A stretch of DNA of 25,791 bases from Bacteroidales bacterium. Its GTDB lineage: Bacteria > Bacteroidota > Bacteroidia > Bacteroidales > WCHB1-69. Positions 24,457 to 25,791 of this stretch are shown here, piece by piece (the first letter of the stretch is position 1; every line of letters begins with the position of its first letter). The notes under the pieces were generated by a model. That model had not been told where the DNA came from and did not search any database. It worked only from the letters and a program-made list of their open reading frames with translations. Made by a program: the position numbers and the translations under genes. Where the stretch lies: NCBI GenBank assembly GCA_024400715.1, contig JAKSMH010000001.1, forward strand, positions 1-25,791. Direction: 5' to 3'.

Positions 24457-24826
24457 AAATAGGGAATCATCCCTTTTAAGTCTTGTAAAGAGATTCCGCT
24501 TTCGCTTCGCTTCGGCGGAATGGCGATGAATTATGGGTCAAGAAGTAGCTGCCACGGTAAGTAAAAATAGATAGCAACGTTGTGGTGTCGCCGCATACAT
24601 CGTGCCGCACAAAAAGTTTTGTTCGTTCCCCATTCCCTGCCTTACGGCGGCATCCCACACGTACATTAACCTCTTATGTTGCGCCGCCGCCTTTATGTGG
24701 GTATGATCCGTCGCCATTCCGATGTTTTCGACATACGGAGGAAACACCGGAATCCCAACAAGATTAAACGGGATAATTCCGTTTTTTTCGGAATAAATAA
24801 CCTATTCGTGGCCTACCCAATTCAAC
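24457..24826. other. Non-coding stretch with three ATTCCG/CGGAAT hairpins
   Basis: No convincing gene is seen. Three inverted pairs occur: 24493-24498 with 24516-24521 (7-bp arms when extended, loop of repeated TTCGC), 24716-24721 with 24748-24753 (with an inner ATGT/ACAT stem), and 24776-24781 with 24789-24794 (loop of seven T). The sequence is GC-richer than the adjacent LytTR gene. A 69-codon minus-strand frame (24747-24538) has protein-like composition but no recognised family. It is probably a repeat or a structured intergenic element. Confidence 0.5.
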
Positions 24827-24857
24827 AAAAAAACGCAGCTTTCGGGCTGCGTTTTTT
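24827..24857. terminator. Bidirectional terminator between the LytTR gene and kdd
   Basis: ACGCAGC (24833-24839) and GCTGCGT (24846-24852) form a stem with loop TTTCGG. It is flanked by an A-run on the left (24827-24833) and a T-run on the right (24852-24857). It can terminate transcripts from both sides. It sits 22 nt past the kdd stop on the minus strand. Confidence 0.85.
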
Positions 24858-24878
24858 ATTTGACAAAGAAACTTCGGC

Positions 24879-25661
24879 TTATGCGTAAAGTTCTTCAAAG
24901 ATTTTTCTTAATTCTGGGCTTTCGCGGAGTTCCTGTAAAGTGAATTCTGCGTGGCCTTTGGTGTAACCATTACCCATAATCATATTTACGTCAGCACCGA
25001 TACCTTCTGCACCGAGAGAGGCCTTGGTGAAGCTGGTGGCCATAGAGAAGAAATAAACGATACCGTCGTCTTTCGTACAGAGGATGGCAGTCATTTCTTG
25101 GTCTGGAACGTTAACGCAGTTGATGGTAACGTCGGCCATGTGACCATTGGTCAGTCTTTCAACGAGTTCGTAAACCTGAACGGGAGTCATGCCGGCTGCG
25201 CTTTCAACGATGTCGCAGAAACCGAGTTCCTTGATACGTTGGGTTGATTTTGGACTATTGGCAATACCGATAACCTTACCCGTTACGCCAACACGCTTTT
25301 TGGCTTCGTAGCAGCAGAGCATACCGCTCTTACCACCGGCACCGAGGATGACAACGGTTTGGCCGTATTGGCACAATTTGGCAGTCTGCGCGGGAGCACC
25401 GGCAACGTCCAATGCTGAAAGAGCCAATTTTTCGGGCATATCGGTAGGAATCTTGGCATAAATACCGCTTTCGAACAAAATAGCCTTACCCTTGATGTCA
25501 ACTTGGTCAATTTCGGGACGGATTTCAAGGATTTCGTCAATGCGAAGAGGAGTCAGTGACAAAGAAACGAGGGTAGCAATACGGTCGCCTTCTTTCAAAT
25601 CGATTTTGCCCTTCAAAGCGTCACCGAGTTTTTCAACCTCGCCGAGAAGCATACCGGCAGA
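24879..25661 (-). CDS. kdd: L-erythro-3,5-diaminohexanoate dehydrogenase (5' end missing)
   Basis: This enzyme oxidatively deaminates 3,5-diaminohexanoate to 5-amino-3-oxohexanoate with NAD+ in anaerobic lysine fermentation. About 260 residues match the family as I remember it: GMLLGEVEKLG, IATLVSLSLTPLRIDEI, GKAILFESGIYAKIP, LSALDVAGAPAQTAKL, the NAD loop VVILGAGGKSGM and TINCVNVPDQEMTAI, ending EELYA. Complete family members are about 340 residues; the first 70-80 are missing because the sequence to the right of about 25661 belongs to another gene. The open frame continues to 25754, but that part is not kdd. It is followed by a terminator and is probably the last gene of its operon. Confidence 0.85.
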   Translation of the reverse strand, partial: SAGMLLGEVEKLGDALKGKIDLKEGDRIATLVSLSLTPLRIDEILEIRPEIDQVDIKGKAILFESGIYAKIPTDMPEKLALSALDVAGAPAQTAKLCQYGQTVVILGAGGKSGMLCCYEAKKRVGVTGKVIGIANSPKSTQRIKELGFCDIVESAAGMTPVQVYELVERLTNGHMADVTINCVNVPDQEMTAILCTKDDGIVYFFSMATSFTKASLGAEGIGADVNMIMGNGYTKGHAEFTLQELRESPELRKIFEELYA

Positions 25662-25668
25662 GGGGCAT

Positions 25669-25791
25669 GGCGTCATCTGCATACCGGGCCACCTGCGGGT
25701 GGCTCTCTTCCTTCGGCTGGACACCGACTTCCGCTTCCGCCTGGGTGAACTCACGCAGGCCTCTCACTCCCTGCCGAGGGGGGCTTTCGTT
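25669..25791 (-). pseudogene. Glycyl-tRNA synthetase fragment, probable assembly chimera
   Basis: In the frame reading leftwards from 25791, 41 codons give NESPPRQGVRGLREFTQAEA, then EVGVQPKEESHPQVARYADD. This resembles the conserved NEISPRQG...LREFTQAE region of archaeal/eukaryotic-type single-chain glycyl-tRNA synthetases. The stretch is about 65% GC, far above the kdd part next to it, and is in a different frame from kdd. It runs off the window edge and stops abruptly at the kdd join near 25661-25668. Confidence 0.65.

Noticed and set aside
24538..24747. 69-codon minus-strand frame in the hairpin-rich spacer
   Set aside because: It has protein-like composition, but no start signal or family. 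It overlaps one of the hairpins, so I treat the region as non-coding.
25662..25754. Arg-rich N-terminal extension of kdd (open frame to 25754)
   Set aside because: It is the out-of-frame reading of a GlyRS-like fragment beyond the join and does not match the kdd family.

Overview
The window looks like a metagenome-assembled contig from an uncultured Bacteroidales-type bacterium (phylum Bacteroidota). The evidence is a protein with a type IX secretion (T9SS) type A sorting domain, -7 boxes of the form TAnnTTTG before many genes, an RprXY-like two-component pair, a LytTR protein, a Kdo transferase (so an outer membrane with LPS) and FtsQ/FtsA/FtsZ of Bacteroidota type. No rRNA, tRNA, CRISPR array or insertion sequence was recognised.

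Layout. 1-2460: two tandem minus-strand T9SS cargo genes sharing the same signal-peptide end (only 14 codons of the first are inside), separated by about 400 bp of hairpin-forming non-coding DNA. 2577-4532: nucleoside-type MFS permease followed by a DUF151 bifunctional nuclease. 4594-6034: AT-rich island with a lone C5-cytosine DNA methyltransferase and a 54-residue ORF that may be a remnant. 6109-12078 (minus): ahcY with its own terminator, then a tight operon hppA, outer-membrane-like protein, waaA. 12165-14425: histidine kinase and OmpR-family regulator. 14428-15420 (minus): asd. 15527-18121: large secreted lamin-tail protein. 18168-19609: pyrBI, which reads as clostridial in origin. 19691-23461: ftsQ-ftsA-ftsZ with a terminator. 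23676-24456: LytTR regulator with a receiver-like but apparently non-phosphorylatable N-terminal domain. 24457-24860: non-coding stretch with three ATTCCG/CGGAAT hairpins and a bidirectional terminator. 24879-25661 (minus): kdd of lysine fermentation, cut off at its 5' end. 25669-25791: a high-GC fragment of a glycyl-tRNA synthetase joined to kdd, most simply an assembly chimera.

How it fits together. Most of the window is housekeeping: pyrimidine synthesis (pyrBI), aspartate-family amino acids (asd), the methyl cycle (ahcY), pyrophosphate-driven ion pumping (hppA), LPS core (waaA) and cell division (ftsQAZ). kdd suggests an anaerobe able to ferment lysine. The accessory parts are the T9SS cargo genes and the methyltransferase island. 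I did not find a clear new multi-gene system. The most interesting items are the mosaic T9SS cargo gene with conserved ends, pyrBI with a Firmicutes-like ribosome binding site behind a Bacteroidota promoter, the pseudo-receiver LytTR protein, the repeated ATTCCG hairpins, and the chimeric right end.
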